The notes under the pieces are model-generated. The model saw only the letters and a list, made by a program, of their open reading frames with translations. It was not told the DNA's origin and did no database searches. A stretch of 64,000 bases of DNA from positions 1,922,001-1,986,000 of the forward strand of contig CBDFHN010000002.1 in the NCBI GenBank assembly GCA_965247735.1, given 5' to 3'. Made by a program: the position numbers and the translations under genes. Numbering within the stretch: the stretch's first letter is position 1; each line of letters opens with the position of its first letter. The DNA comes from JAOXRU01 sp965247735. GTDB taxonomy: Bacteria; Bacteroidota; Bacteroidia; Flavobacteriales; Flavobacteriaceae. This document shows positions 55,446 to 64,000 of the stretch, piece after piece.

Positions 55446-56741
55446 TTATTTTACCTTATTATTATCTAGTACTTTATTTTTATTTCTTTGTTTTATCATA
55501 ATATAATTGGTTAAGAAAAAACCGATTCCTATTGCCATAAAAAGCAATCCTCTAACTACAAAACTTAAATCTGTATCAAAAAAACGACAAATTATAAGTG
55601 CTGTCAGGATTAATAAACCGTAATTTAAAATTCCAAAATGCTGCTGGTCTGCTCCTTTCTTTATTGCATCTATTCCTAAAACAAACACCAATAAATTAAT
55701 ACCGATTGTTGCTAAATTTGGATTTTCTAATCCTATAAAATACAGTATCGTAAAAACCACAAAGGCATATGTGAGTCCGTTTACTGGAACTTTTTTGTTT
55801 TTAATTGCTGTATATACCATTACTGCAACTGCTAATACAAACAAAACAACAGCAACATAAATTCCTTGATCATTAAATAAGGTAAATCTTGCCAATTCTT
55901 TCCAGACATCTTTAAAGCTCATAATCAGAAACAAGTATATTGTCCCAAAAGAGCCCAATACTAAATAGCCGTTACTTCGTAATCGTCCTTTTTTAAATAT
56001 TGCTATACTTCCAATATTATACAATAATCCATAAAGCAATGGATAAATTAACGCCAACAATTCCCAATCTTCTTTTATAAATGTTCCTAGAGTAATAGTG
56101 ATACTTATTGGAAATAACCAATGAAATACGCTTACTATGTTTCTGGAACCATCTTTTCTAATTAGCATTATATAATATGGTATTACTGCTAGCAACAACA
56201 ATATATAAGCCCATGGAGCTTCGTCATTTCCAAAATAACCAACTTCACACGCATAGTATGTTATAATAACAAGATGAAATAATAACAATACTTTGGCTCT
56301 TAACAAGTAGATTACTGGTAGACTCAAGATTGACCAGATAAGCAAATACGAACCTAAATCTCCAGGGATATTATAAATTTGGCTTACTAAAGCTATACTT
56401 ATTCCGATTCCAAAAAACAAAAAAGTTCCTGAAGTTTCTCTCCACACCAAGTTCTTTTCCTTTAAAATGGTAAAACCAGTAACTATTTGCCCGATAAGTA
56501 ACGGTACAAAGGCAATTATAGTTTTTACCAACCGAGGGAAATTATCCCAATTATGTGCCAATATCAATAAAATGCCCATACCAATAAGCGTAGCTCCTAA
56601 AACGCCAAAAACTACAAATAATTTATTTGACGATGTATTCTTTTTTTCGCTGTAATAGTGTTGTATCTTTTCTGAAACTTCATTAGAAATGATATTGTTT
56701 TCTACCAATTCTGGAAGTTCTTTTATAAATTTTAAACTCAT
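55446..56741 (-). CDS. DUF2157 multi-pass membrane protein
   Basis: 431 residues. A short cytoplasmic N-terminus (about 1-40, KFIKELPELVENNIIS...) leads into about twelve membrane helices. The start of the first helix region, LFVVFGVLGATLIGMGILLILAHNWD (read in parts), is the DUF2157 signature. It is followed by the GDYXXLXY gene. No enzymatic motif is seen; function is unknown. Confidence 0.85.
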   Translation of the reverse strand: MSLKFIKELPELVENNIISNEVSEKIQHYYSEKKNTSSNKLFVVFGVLGATLIGMGILLILAHNWDNFPRLVKTIIAFVPLLIGQIVTGFTILKEKNLVWRETSGTFLFFGIGISIALVSQIYNIPGDLGSYLLIWSILSLPVIYLLRAKVLLLFHLVIITYYACEVGYFGNDEAPWAYILLLLAVIPYYIMLIRKDGSRNIVSVFHWLFPISITITLGTFIKEDWELLALIYPLLYGLLYNIGSIAIFKKGRLRSNGYLVLGSFGTIYLFLIMSFKDVWKELARFTLFNDQGIYVAVVLFVLAVAVMVYTAIKNKKVPVNGLTYAFVVFTILYFIGLENPNLATIGINLLVFVLGIDAIKKGADQQHFGILNYGLLILTALIICRFFDTDLSFVVRGLLFMAIGIGFFLTNYIMIKQRNKNKVLDNNKVK

Positions 56742-56792
56742 TATAATTATATTTTAAAATGATATAATACCCAATACTAAAATACATATTTT

Positions 56793-56823
56793 TAAAACCC
56801 CGCAATAACATATCACGAGGTTT
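56793..56823 (-). terminator. Likely terminator after the YiaA-like gene
   Basis: Minus strand AAACCTCG ... CGGGGTTTT with about 13 loop bases and following T residues (A-rich on the plus strand). The stem has a G-T or mismatch position. Confidence 0.5.
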
Positions 56824-56855
56824 ATGGTAATACAACCAACCATCAAACAACTTCT

Positions 56856-57347
56856 TTATATTACTTCTTCTTTTTCTATGTTGTTTAAATACTGAACATC
56901 TCTAGTGTTTTTCTGCACAGCAATTGCGGCAAATAAACTTAGCAAGAACGACATTGCATAAAATCCTTTTTCACTTCGCAGTAATTCTGCATTCCACAAT
57001 CCAATCACTAATAAAACCACCGCAGTAACCGTGGTAAACCAACTAATACTATAATACAACTCTGTTACTGGAATGCCTTCCATTTTATCTCTAACTGCTT
57101 TTTGCAGAGAGATTACAGAAAAAAGTCCAAAGAGTAAGATGGTAAAGTAATATCCTTTTTCATTCAATAGCATTTCTGCATTCCATAATCCAATACAATA
57201 TGCGGTAATACCAACTAATAATGCCGTCCAAGAAGCTCCTATAAAAGCTGCTGTTGGTTTCTGGCTGTATTCTTTAACCTTGTGTTTTTTCTTTTTCTTT
57301 TTAGAATCAATTTTTTCTTCTACTGAAACTGTTGTTTGATAATCCAT
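56856..57347 (-). CDS. YiaA/YiaB-type membrane protein
   Basis: 163 residues, with four helices arranged as two copies of the YiaAB two-helix unit: TAAFIGASWTALLVGITAYCIGLWNAEMLLNEKGYY and ISWFTTVTAVVLLVIGLWNAELLRSEKGFY (read in parts), each ending in GLWNAE-LL-EKG-Y. A Lys-rich N-terminus precedes the first helix (SKKKKKKHK). Function is unknown. It is monocistronic by the look of the following hairpin. Confidence 0.85.
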   Translation of the reverse strand: MDYQTTVSVEEKIDSKKKKKKHKVKEYSQKPTAAFIGASWTALLVGITAYCIGLWNAEMLLNEKGYYFTILLFGLFSVISLQKAVRDKMEGIPVTELYYSISWFTTVTAVVLLVIGLWNAELLRSEKGFYAMSFLLSLFAAIAVQKNTRDVQYLNNIEKEEVI

Positions 57348-57491
57348 AATTTTTGTTTTTAATAATTAATACTATCTAATTATCTATTGTATTTTTTGAT
57401 AACTAAACTGACTGAAATAAAATTTCTTATCATTAAATTCAATTCAAAGATGCAGGGTTTTTAAAGTATGACAAACACAAGTATTCAATAA

Positions 57492-57570
57492 AACTGACGA
57501 CTTAAATTGTTGAAAAATATAAAAACTTATATATTTACTAATATTTTCAATATTTTACTGACGACTAAAT
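57492..57570. repeat. Short direct repeat ending at a start codon
   Basis: ACTGACGACTTAAAT (57492-57506) and ACTGACGACTAAAT (57557-57570); the second overlaps the ATG at 57569. Confidence 0.5.
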
Positions 57571-59074
57571 GAATCATTTAAACAAACTTATTCAAACATT
57601 TACAACAGAGGAGCAGCATACTTTTACAAATTACCTTCAGAAAAAAAACAAAAGACCAGATGCCAAAAACATACATTTGTTTAAGCTTTTGGCTAATAAC
57701 CAAGTAGATACAAAAGAGATCTGTACTATACTCTACCAAAAAGATAACAGAGTGGCGTACCATGCGTTGCGAAAAAGACTCTACCAGTCGCTAATAGATT
57801 TTATTGCCAATACCAATTTAGAAGATGTAACAACTACAGAATTGCAAACGATAAAGTACTTAATTGCTGCTCGAAACTTCTTATTACAAAAACAATATAG
57901 TATTGCTTTTAAAATATTAGACAAAGCAGAAATACTAGCACAAGAACATTTTCAGTTTTCGTTACTTAATGAAATTTACCATACTCAAATACAATTCGAC
58001 TATATAAATCCTATTTCTAATATTGATCTGCTTACTCAAAAATTTAACCAAAATATAAAAGCTTTGCTTGCAGAAGAACAACTAAATATTGTTTATGCTA
58101 AGATTAGAAATGCCATCAATAAAATTAGATTTCAGGGAGAACATATAAATTTCACTGCTTTGTTTTTTAAAACTTTAGAAGAACACCAGATTAATATGGA
58201 TGATTCTCTTTCTTTTAAATCACTTTATCAACTCATCACAATTAGCAGTCTGTCTGCTTCGGTTACTAAAGATTTTAGCAGTATTGAAACCTTTCTAGAA
58301 GACACCTATTTAAAGACTAGAAATCATCAGCAAAAACAAAAACAGCTTTTTTATCATATTCAAATTATTTATCACCTAGCTAACACCTATTTTAGAACTA
58401 AAAAATTTGATAAATGCTTTCGTTATTTAACCTTGATGGAGCAACAAATGAAAGAACGAAATAAGAAGTATTACACCGTTTTCTATTTAAAATACCAAAA
58501 CCTGAATGCACTTTGCCATAACTATTCAGGAAAGATTGATACTGCTATTGCTATTGCCGAGAAAAGTCTAAAGAAAAAGCATAACGATTATGAGATGACT
58601 CTTTATATACAACTAAGTCTAAGTATGTATTATTTTCAAAAAGGTGATTTTAAAAACGCTCTGCATGTATTCTCCTCTTTTAGACATCAAGACAAATGGT
58701 ATGAAGAAAAAGCTGGAATAGAATGGGTAATTAAGAAAAACATCATGGAAATTTTACTTCATATAGAACTAGACAATATTGATTTTACATCCTCAAGATT
58801 ATTAAGTTTTAAGCGTAGGTATTATCCATATCTAAAAAAAGTGTCTTTGCCCAAAGTTATTGTTTTTATCAACCTTGTGGAAGAATTATTTAAACATCCA
58901 GAACTAAAAACAGATCCTATATTTATAACAAAAACAGAAAAAAACCTTATTGAAGATACCGATAATCAAGAAGATATATTTGTAATGAGCTTTTATGCTT
59001 GGTTAAAAGCTAAAAATAATGGTGAATCGTTATACAGTACAACATTATCAATTGTACAAAACAATGAATTATAG
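57569..59074 (+). CDS. Large helical-repeat (TPR-like) cytoplasmic protein, unknown function
   Basis: 501 residues, almost all helix, without a signal peptide. Repeated helix pairs (for example SIAFKILDKAEILAQEHF, YRYLTLMEQQMKERNKKYY-type and ALHVFSSFRHQDKWYEEKAG) suggest TPR-like or HEAT-like repeats from about residue 100 to 460. I recognise no enzyme motif. Its last 6 bases overlap the end of the convergent ECF sigma gene. It may be a scaffold or sensor, but there is no direct evidence. Confidence 0.65.
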   Translation: MNHLNKLIQTFTTEEQHTFTNYLQKKNKRPDAKNIHLFKLLANNQVDTKEICTILYQKDNRVAYHALRKRLYQSLIDFIANTNLEDVTTTELQTIKYLIAARNFLLQKQYSIAFKILDKAEILAQEHFQFSLLNEIYHTQIQFDYINPISNIDLLTQKFNQNIKALLAEEQLNIVYAKIRNAINKIRFQGEHINFTALFFKTLEEHQINMDDSLSFKSLYQLITISSLSASVTKDFSSIETFLEDTYLKTRNHQQKQKQLFYHIQIIYHLANTYFRTKKFDKCFRYLTLMEQQMKERNKKYYTVFYLKYQNLNALCHNYSGKIDTAIAIAEKSLKKKHNDYEMTLYIQLSLSMYYFQKGDFKNALHVFSSFRHQDKWYEEKAGIEWVIKKNIMEILLHIELDNIDFTSSRLLSFKRRYYPYLKKVSLPKVIVFINLVEELFKHPELKTDPIFITKTEKNLIEDTDNQEDIFVMSFYAWLKAKNNGESLYSTTLSIVQNNEL

Positions 59075-59608
59075 TAATAACATTGACGCATGCTCACGCA
59101 AATAATGCAATGCTTTGGACATTTGAGCCTCCACTGTTTTTATAGAAATACCTAAATCTACAGCAATTTCTTTGTATTTCTTTTTTTCAAACTTACTCTT
59201 TACAAACACCTCTTTGCATCTAGGCGGAAGCTCGCTTATTAATGTATTTAATTTTTTAAGTTGCATTTCTCGAAGTTCATGAGACTCTTCTGTATAACTC
59301 TCGAGTAATACATCCCATCGGATGCTATTTAAAAAATCGTTTCTAACTTTTTCTTTCCTTACATACTGTAAAAACTGGTTATGACAGGACCTAAACAAAT
59401 AGTTTTTTAAAGATGATTTTATGGTTAACTGCGTTCTTTTTTCCCATAAATGAATAAAAACTTCTTGTACCAAATCTTCAGCTAACGACCGGTTTCCACA
59501 GAGTTTAAAAATGTAGTTACATAACCATGAATAGTATTCCGAAAACAAATACTTATAGGCGTCCGCATCACCTTCATGTATTTTTTTTAATATTTGTTTT
59601 TCTTTCAT
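59069..59608 (-). CDS. ECF-type RNA polymerase sigma factor (FecI-like)
   Basis: 179 residues: region 2 (about 10-80) with GDADAYKYLFSEYYSWLCNYIFKLCGN and SLAEDLVQEVFIHLWEKR, and region 4 (about 120-175) with PPRCKEVFVKSKFEKKKYKEIAVDLGISIKTVEAQMSKALHYLR. It lies divergent from the FecR gene with a 96-base gap, forming with FecR and the STN-domain receptor a cell-surface signalling set: ligand at the receptor leads FecR to free the sigma factor. Confidence 0.92.
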   Translation of the reverse strand: MKEKQILKKIHEGDADAYKYLFSEYYSWLCNYIFKLCGNRSLAEDLVQEVFIHLWEKRTQLTIKSSLKNYLFRSCHNQFLQYVRKEKVRNDFLNSIRWDVLLESYTEESHELREMQLKKLNTLISELPPRCKEVFVKSKFEKKKYKEIAVDLGISIKTVEAQMSKALHYLREHASMLLL

Positions 59609-59704
59609 AACTTTGTGCCCGTACTTTCAAAAATATAAAAAAATAAAAAAAAGATAGGGGTTTTTTATAAAAACATCATCTTTAACATATAAATAAATAT
59701 TTTA

Positions 59705-60859
59705 ATGACCACATCTTTAGTACTGATTAACAAGTTTCTAAATGGTAGCATTTCTTCAGAAGAAAAAATACTTTTACAAAATTGGGTAGAATTAAGTGAT
59801 GATAACCTAAGTCTCTTTAAAGAAAAAATTAAAACCTACGAAGCAAAACATAATATCGAATTTGATAGTGCATTAGCTTTCGAAAAATTTATTCTAAAAA
59901 CTACCACAAAACCATCTAAAACAATTTGGATGCGAAGCATTATTAAGTATGCCGCTATCTTTATTGGTTTAATAACGTTGGGATTCTTTTTTGCTAAGCA
60001 GTCTTCTGATGATAATACTACCATAACAGATATTGCTACCCCTAATACAACTGCGCAAACGGTACAGATTACGTTAGCCGATGGTACGGTAAAAGTAATA
60101 TCAAATACAGATGAAGAAAACATAACCGATAGCAATGGTGTTGTTATTGCCAATAAAAAGGATGGAGCTATTAGTTTTGTTAAAAATACTTTGGCTGAAA
60201 ACAACACTAAATTAAATGAAATTTATATCCCCAATGGTCAAAAATTTCAAATTACATTAGCCGACGGAACACAAATATGGTTAAACTCTGGTTCTAGGCT
60301 AAAATTCCCACAACACTTTAATAGTTCAGAAAACACAAGAACCGTTGTACTTACTGGCGAGGCGTTCTTTGATGTTGCTACAAACAAAGAAAAACCCTTT
60401 ATTGTAAAAACAAACGATGTAAATATTGAAGTCTTAGGCACACAGTTTAATGTTTCTTCTTATGATACAGATACTGCCATAGCAACTACATTGGTGGAAG
60501 GTGCTGTACATGTTTCTGAGAGCAATAAACCTGATAATTTCTTAAAATTGTCGCCTACATTTCAAGCAAAATTTAACAGGAATAGTAAGCTACTTAACAT
60601 GCAAAAAGTAAACACAGCTAATTATACCGCATGGATGCAAAACAAACTTGTTATTGATGGCTTAAAATTTTCTGAAATTTTGCATAAACTAGAACGGAGC
60701 CATAATGTTGTCTTTAACAATACAAGTACCAAACTCGATACCGAAATTTTTAAAGGAGAGTTTACAAACGAAAATTTAAAAACTATTTTGGAGACCATAT
60801 CACTTAGTACTCCTTTTAATTTCACTATTGATAAAAACATCATAACAATAACTGATTAA
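59705..60859 (+). CDS. FecR-family anti-sigma regulator
   Basis: 384 residues: cytoplasmic N-terminus (1-78) that would hold the sigma factor, one membrane helix (about 78-98, IIKYAAIFIGLITLGFFFA), a periplasmic FecR domain with LADGTQIWLNSGSRLKFPQHF and LTGEAFFDVATN...FIVKT, and a C-terminal DUF4974 domain (about 310-384). It passes a signal from the receptor STN domain to the ECF sigma factor. It is followed by the receptor after 117 bases. Confidence 0.93.
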   Translation: MTTSLVLINKFLNGSISSEEKILLQNWVELSDDNLSLFKEKIKTYEAKHNIEFDSALAFEKFILKTTTKPSKTIWMRSIIKYAAIFIGLITLGFFFAKQSSDDNTTITDIATPNTTAQTVQITLADGTVKVISNTDEENITDSNGVVIANKKDGAISFVKNTLAENNTKLNEIYIPNGQKFQITLADGTQIWLNSGSRLKFPQHFNSSENTRTVVLTGEAFFDVATNKEKPFIVKTNDVNIEVLGTQFNVSSYDTDTAIATTLVEGAVHVSESNKPDNFLKLSPTFQAKFNRNSKLLNMQKVNTANYTAWMQNKLVIDGLKFSEILHKLERSHNVVFNNTSTKLDTEIFKGEFTNENLKTILETISLSTPFNFTIDKNIITITD

Positions 60860-60976
60860 AGAGATTATTGTAGCTAAAAATAAACGAATAGAAATAAAAA
60901 GAACAGGTATTTATTAAATTGAAAACCTATTCACTTTTAAAAGTAGGAAAAAAGTATTAAATTCCACTTTTAGAAA

Positions 60977-63900
60977 ATGAAACCTAGCTACTCCTACATC
61001 ATGTTTTTTATGTTTATGCTATTGGCATGCACATTATATTCCCAAAAAGGAATTACGCTTCAACACACCAATACTCCTTTAAAAAGAGTACTTAATCACC
61101 TTAAATCACAAACAGATTACACTTTTTTTTACAATTTAAAAGAAGTAGATGAAACACAAAAAATAACTATTTCTTCCAATGAAGAAAGTATTACTACTAT
61201 TCTAAATAAGCTATCTCAAGCCTATAACCTTTATTTTATTTTTAAAGGAAAACAAATTATCATTAATAGAAAAATTACAGATAGTAGTACAATTAGTCAT
61301 CATCAAATTAAAGGAATTATCACCGATAGTAACAATCAACCTCTTATTGGAGCCAATATTATCGTAAAAGAAACATCGTTAGGAGTACAAACGGATTTAG
61401 ATGGTAGTTATATCCTAAACATTCCAAGACCGTACAACAAACTTGTGGTATCATTTATCGGTTTTAAAACTCAAATAGTTACCATACAAGAACAAGATAA
61501 AATCAATGTTACACTTCTAGAAACAACAGCACTGCTTGATGACATTTCCGTTTTAGGGTCTAGAAATCCTAACAGAACTACAATGGATACAAGTGTGCCT
61601 GTAGATGTAATTGATATTTCTATTATTGCTAAAAAAGGCGCATATACTTCTGTTACAGAAATTTTAAATCATATTGCACCTTCTTTTACCTCGCAAACGC
61701 AAACTGTATCAGATGAAACCGATCATATTGATCCAGCATCTTTACGTGGCTTAGGACCAGATCAAGTTTTAGTACTCATCAATGGAAAAAGAAGACATAC
61801 TACATCCATTGTAAATGTTAATGGAACAGTTGGTCGTGGTAGTGTTGGTACTGACATGAATTTTATACCAATAATTGCCATTAAAAGAATAGAAATTTTA
61901 AGGGATGGTGCTGCAGCTCAATATGGATCAGATGCTATTGCTGGGATTATAAATATTGTCCTAAAAAAAGGAACAGAAAAATTGAATCTCTCGATAAGCA
62001 CAGGCGCTAATTTTAGTAAAAACAGTAATCAATTTGAAGGAGGAACAGATGGTGAAAAAATAAAAATAGCCCTTAATTATGGAATACCACTTGGAGATAA
62101 TGGAGGTTTTATTAACTTATCTGGCGCTTTTATCACACGAGAACCTGCCCTTAGGAATAAAGATAATCAAAATAATATCTTTAGAGCTTATCATGGTGTT
62201 GAACGTCTTTTTACTGCAAACAATGCTAATCTTGAAGACATGACACTCTTAGACTACCAAAATACTGCAGCAGAACTAACTTATCTTAACCAAGAAACAA
62301 AAAATAATATCGCGAATCTGGATATTACTACTCCAGAAGGAATTTCTACTTTACAAACACTGTTAAATTTTGATGCTGATGCTCATGAACTACCGATAAG
62401 AAATCTCAGTAGAAAAGATTTTAGGTTCAAAGTTGGTACCTCAAAACTTAGAGAAGGTAAGTTTTTTGCAAATGCCTCGATTCCAATCAATCAAAAAACT
62501 GAATTCTATTCCTTTGGAGGAATCAGTTATAGAGAAGGCCTAGCTTCTGGTTTTTATCGACGTCCTGCTCAAGAGGATGGTAGAGCAAATACCTTGGCTT
62601 TCCCAAATGGTTTTCTACCAAATATTAATAGTAAGATCACAGATAAGTCTTTGGCAATTGGTATTAAAACTAGTTTTAATGACTGGAAAATAGACTTTTC
62701 TAATACCTATGGAAAAAATAGTTTTGCCATATTTGTAGGTAACTCTAGCAATAGCACTTTAGGCACAAGTACTCCTCGGTTTTTTGATGCAGGAGGTTTT
62801 AAATTTACACAAAACACTATAAACCTAGATCTTAACAGATATTATACTCCTATTCTTAATGGACTTAATATTGCTATTGGTGCCGAATACAAGATAGAAT
62901 CTTACGAAATTATTAATGGTGAAGAAGCTTCCTATGCAAGTTATGACACTAACGGAGCTGTTGTAGATAAACTAACTCCAGATCACTTGCTTGTTCGGCA
63001 CCATTTTACTGGCCATCAGCTTGTTGGAGGATCACAAGTTTATCGTGGTTTCACCCCTGAAAATGCAGCTACAAATTCAAGAAACAATATTGCTGGTTAT
63101 TTTGATTTAGAAGCCGATATTTCAGAAAAATGGTTGATAAATGTAGCAGGTAGGTACGAGGATTTTTCAGATTTTGGAGATACATTTATTTATAAAATAG
63201 CTAGTAGGTATAAGATTACTGATGAAATTTATATTAGAGCAGCTACTAATTCTGGTTTTAGAGCACCATCGCTTCATCAGCAGTATTTTAGCAGAACAAG
63301 TACCGTTTTTGTGGAAAACAAACCTTCAGAATCTGGTTTTTTCACAAATAAAAGCCAAGTTGCCACACTTATAAATATTCCTGAACTAAAAGAAGAAACA
63401 TCACATAATATCAGTGGAGGTTTTACCATAAAACAAAACTCCATATCATTAGCTATAGATGCATATCAAATAAACATCAAAGACAGAATTGTACTTAGTG
63501 GTAGTTTTTCCGATGGCGGAAATCCGCAGTTAATAGCAGCTTTTAAAGTTGCTCAAGCTACTAATGCAAGGTTTTTTGTAAATGCAATTGATACCAAATC
63601 TACAGGAATAGACATTGTTTTATCCCATAAAACCAAATTAGGAGAAAACTTTAATATCAAGAGTGACTTTGCCGCCACTTTTTCCAAAACTACTGTAAAA
63701 AACATAAAAATACCTGAGCTTATTTCTAATGCTGGTCTGGCACAAGATTTTTTTAATGCTCAAGAAGAAGCCTTTCTAACCTTAGCACAACCTAATACAA
63801 AACTAAATTTAAGTAATGCTTTTAGCATTGGAGAATGGAGTTTTCTGATCCGAAATGTCTATTTTGGTAAAGTTATAGATCCAGACAATTTTATTAACGA

Positions 63901-64000
63901 TTCTCGAGTTGATTCTGCCTCTATAGCTCCGGATGCTGTCTATGGTAGTAAAATAATTACCGATACTGCTATCACATCTCCATTATTTAAAAGAATAAAA
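60977..64000 (+). CDS. TonB-dependent receptor with STN and CarboxypepD-like domains (3' end cut)
   Basis: 1008 codons open to the window edge. Order of parts: signal peptide (1-24, LLACTLYSQ), an STN secretin/TonB N-terminal domain (about 25-100, TPLKRVLNHLKSQTDYTFFYN), a carboxypeptidase-D-like regulatory domain (about 115-195, IKGIITDSNNQPLIGANIIVKE), the plug (VSVPVDVIDIS..SLRGLGPDQVLVLINGKR..EILRDGAAAQYGSDAIAGIINIVLKKG, read in parts) and the start of the 22-strand barrel. It would import a substrate across the outer membrane and, through the STN domain, signal to FecR and the sigma factor. The plug form (LRGLGPDQVLVLINGKRRH) is not the SusC type, so the substrate is open. The C-terminus is missing. 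Confidence 0.92.
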   Translation, partial: MKPSYSYIMFFMFMLLACTLYSQKGITLQHTNTPLKRVLNHLKSQTDYTFFYNLKEVDETQKITISSNEESITTILNKLSQAYNLYFIFKGKQIIINRKITDSSTISHHQIKGIITDSNNQPLIGANIIVKETSLGVQTDLDGSYILNIPRPYNKLVVSFIGFKTQIVTIQEQDKINVTLLETTALLDDISVLGSRNPNRTTMDTSVPVDVIDISIIAKKGAYTSVTEILNHIAPSFTSQTQTVSDETDHIDPASLRGLGPDQVLVLINGKRRHTTSIVNVNGTVGRGSVGTDMNFIPIIAIKRIEILRDGAAAQYGSDAIAGIINIVLKKGTEKLNLSISTGANFSKNSNQFEGGTDGEKIKIALNYGIPLGDNGGFINLSGAFITREPALRNKDNQNNIFRAYHGVERLFTANNANLEDMTLLDYQNTAAELTYLNQETKNNIANLDITTPEGISTLQTLLNFDADAHELPIRNLSRKDFRFKVGTSKLREGKFFANASIPINQKTEFYSFGGISYREGLASGFYRRPAQEDGRANTLAFPNGFLPNINSKITDKSLAIGIKTSFNDWKIDFSNTYGKNSFAIFVGNSSNSTLGTSTPRFFDAGGFKFTQNTINLDLNRYYTPILNGLNIAIGAEYKIESYEIINGEEASYASYDTNGAVVDKLTPDHLLVRHHFTGHQLVGGSQVYRGFTPENAATNSRNNIAGYFDLEADISEKWLINVAGRYEDFSDFGDTFIYKIASRYKITDEIYIRAATNSGFRAPSLHQQYFSRTSTVFVENKPSESGFFTNKSQVATLINIPELKEETSHNISGGFTIKQNSISLAIDAYQINIKDRIVLSGSFSDGGNPQLIAAFKVAQATNARFFVNAIDTKSTGIDIVLSHKTKLGENFNIKSDFAATFSKTTVKNIKIPELISNAGLAQDFFNAQEEAFLTLAQPNTKLNLSNAFSIGEWSFLIRNVYFGKVIDPDNFINDSRVDSASIAPDAVYGSKIITDTAITSPLFKRIK

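Overview
The window looks like a chromosomal segment of a marine-type member of the Flavobacteriaceae (Bacteroidota). The evidence is low GC with long A/T runs, gliding/type IX secretion genes (porV, gldJ), the Bacteroidota promoter form TTG-N19..22-TAnnTTTG in front of many genes, a bacteroidotal LysS, an ISAon1/ISL3-type insertion sequence, and an ECF sigma / FecR / STN-domain TonB receptor set. I cannot name the genus.

Layout. 1-5.7 kb: partial pdhA, cdd and porV on the minus strand, divergent from gldJ and then murF. The porU gene I would expect between porV and gldJ is absent. 5.7-7.5 kb: two near-identical tRNA-Val(TAC) genes, each with its own terminator, separated by a complete 1.43-kb insertion sequence with 22-bp inverted ends and an intact 8-bp target duplication. 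7.6-10.7 kb: exbB-exbD-tonB-folC operon (minus). 10.9-13.6 kb: amino-acid dehydrogenase and nhaD (minus). 14-21.4 kb: acyl-CoA dehydrogenase, then gltB-gltD (plus). 21.4-22.6 kb: an ECF sigma factor with two small partner genes. 22.8-27.3 kb: an ABC/HlyD/TolC export operon whose ATPase is degenerate. 27.7 kb: a cold-shock protein. 28.1-33.3 kb: a complete rRNA operon (16S, tRNA-Ile, tRNA-Ala, 23S, 5S) on the minus strand, driven by three tandem promoters at 33.57-33.83 kb. 33.8-35.7 kb: about 1.9 kb with no gene, full of degenerate repeats.

35.7-42.1 kb: two outer-membrane barrel genes flanking a LytS/LytR two-component pair. 42.2-46 kb: rnhB, a large lipoprotein and a small membrane protein. 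46-47.9 kb: an AraC regulator and a quinone-oxidoreductase-like enzyme. 47.9-50.4 kb: a non-coding degenerate repeat tract followed by a PLD-fold protein and an ADP-ribosylglycohydrolase, which looks accessory. 50.4-57.3 kb: lipB, a Pmp3-like peptide, lysS, a DUF2652 protein and a membrane-protein operon. 57.6-64 kb: a helical-repeat protein, then ECF sigma, FecR and a TonB-dependent receptor that runs off the window.

The least ordinary signals are in DNA between genes. (1) A 90-bp leader repeat ends exactly at the start codon of downstream genes and itself carries a five-codon mini-ORF (MKRAC/MNRAY); copies precede lytR, the 42.9-kb lipoprotein and lipB (tandem), with a diverged copy before the 54.7-kb gene. 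(2) All three ITS/5S spacers of the rRNA operon hold palindromic arrays of a 7-base word (CAGTNNN facing ACTGNNN). (3) Four tandem palindromic units lie at 34.93-35.09 kb. (4) An 80-bp dispersed element lies just past the stop codons of two outer-membrane protein genes. All functional statements are inferred from sequence; no searches were run.
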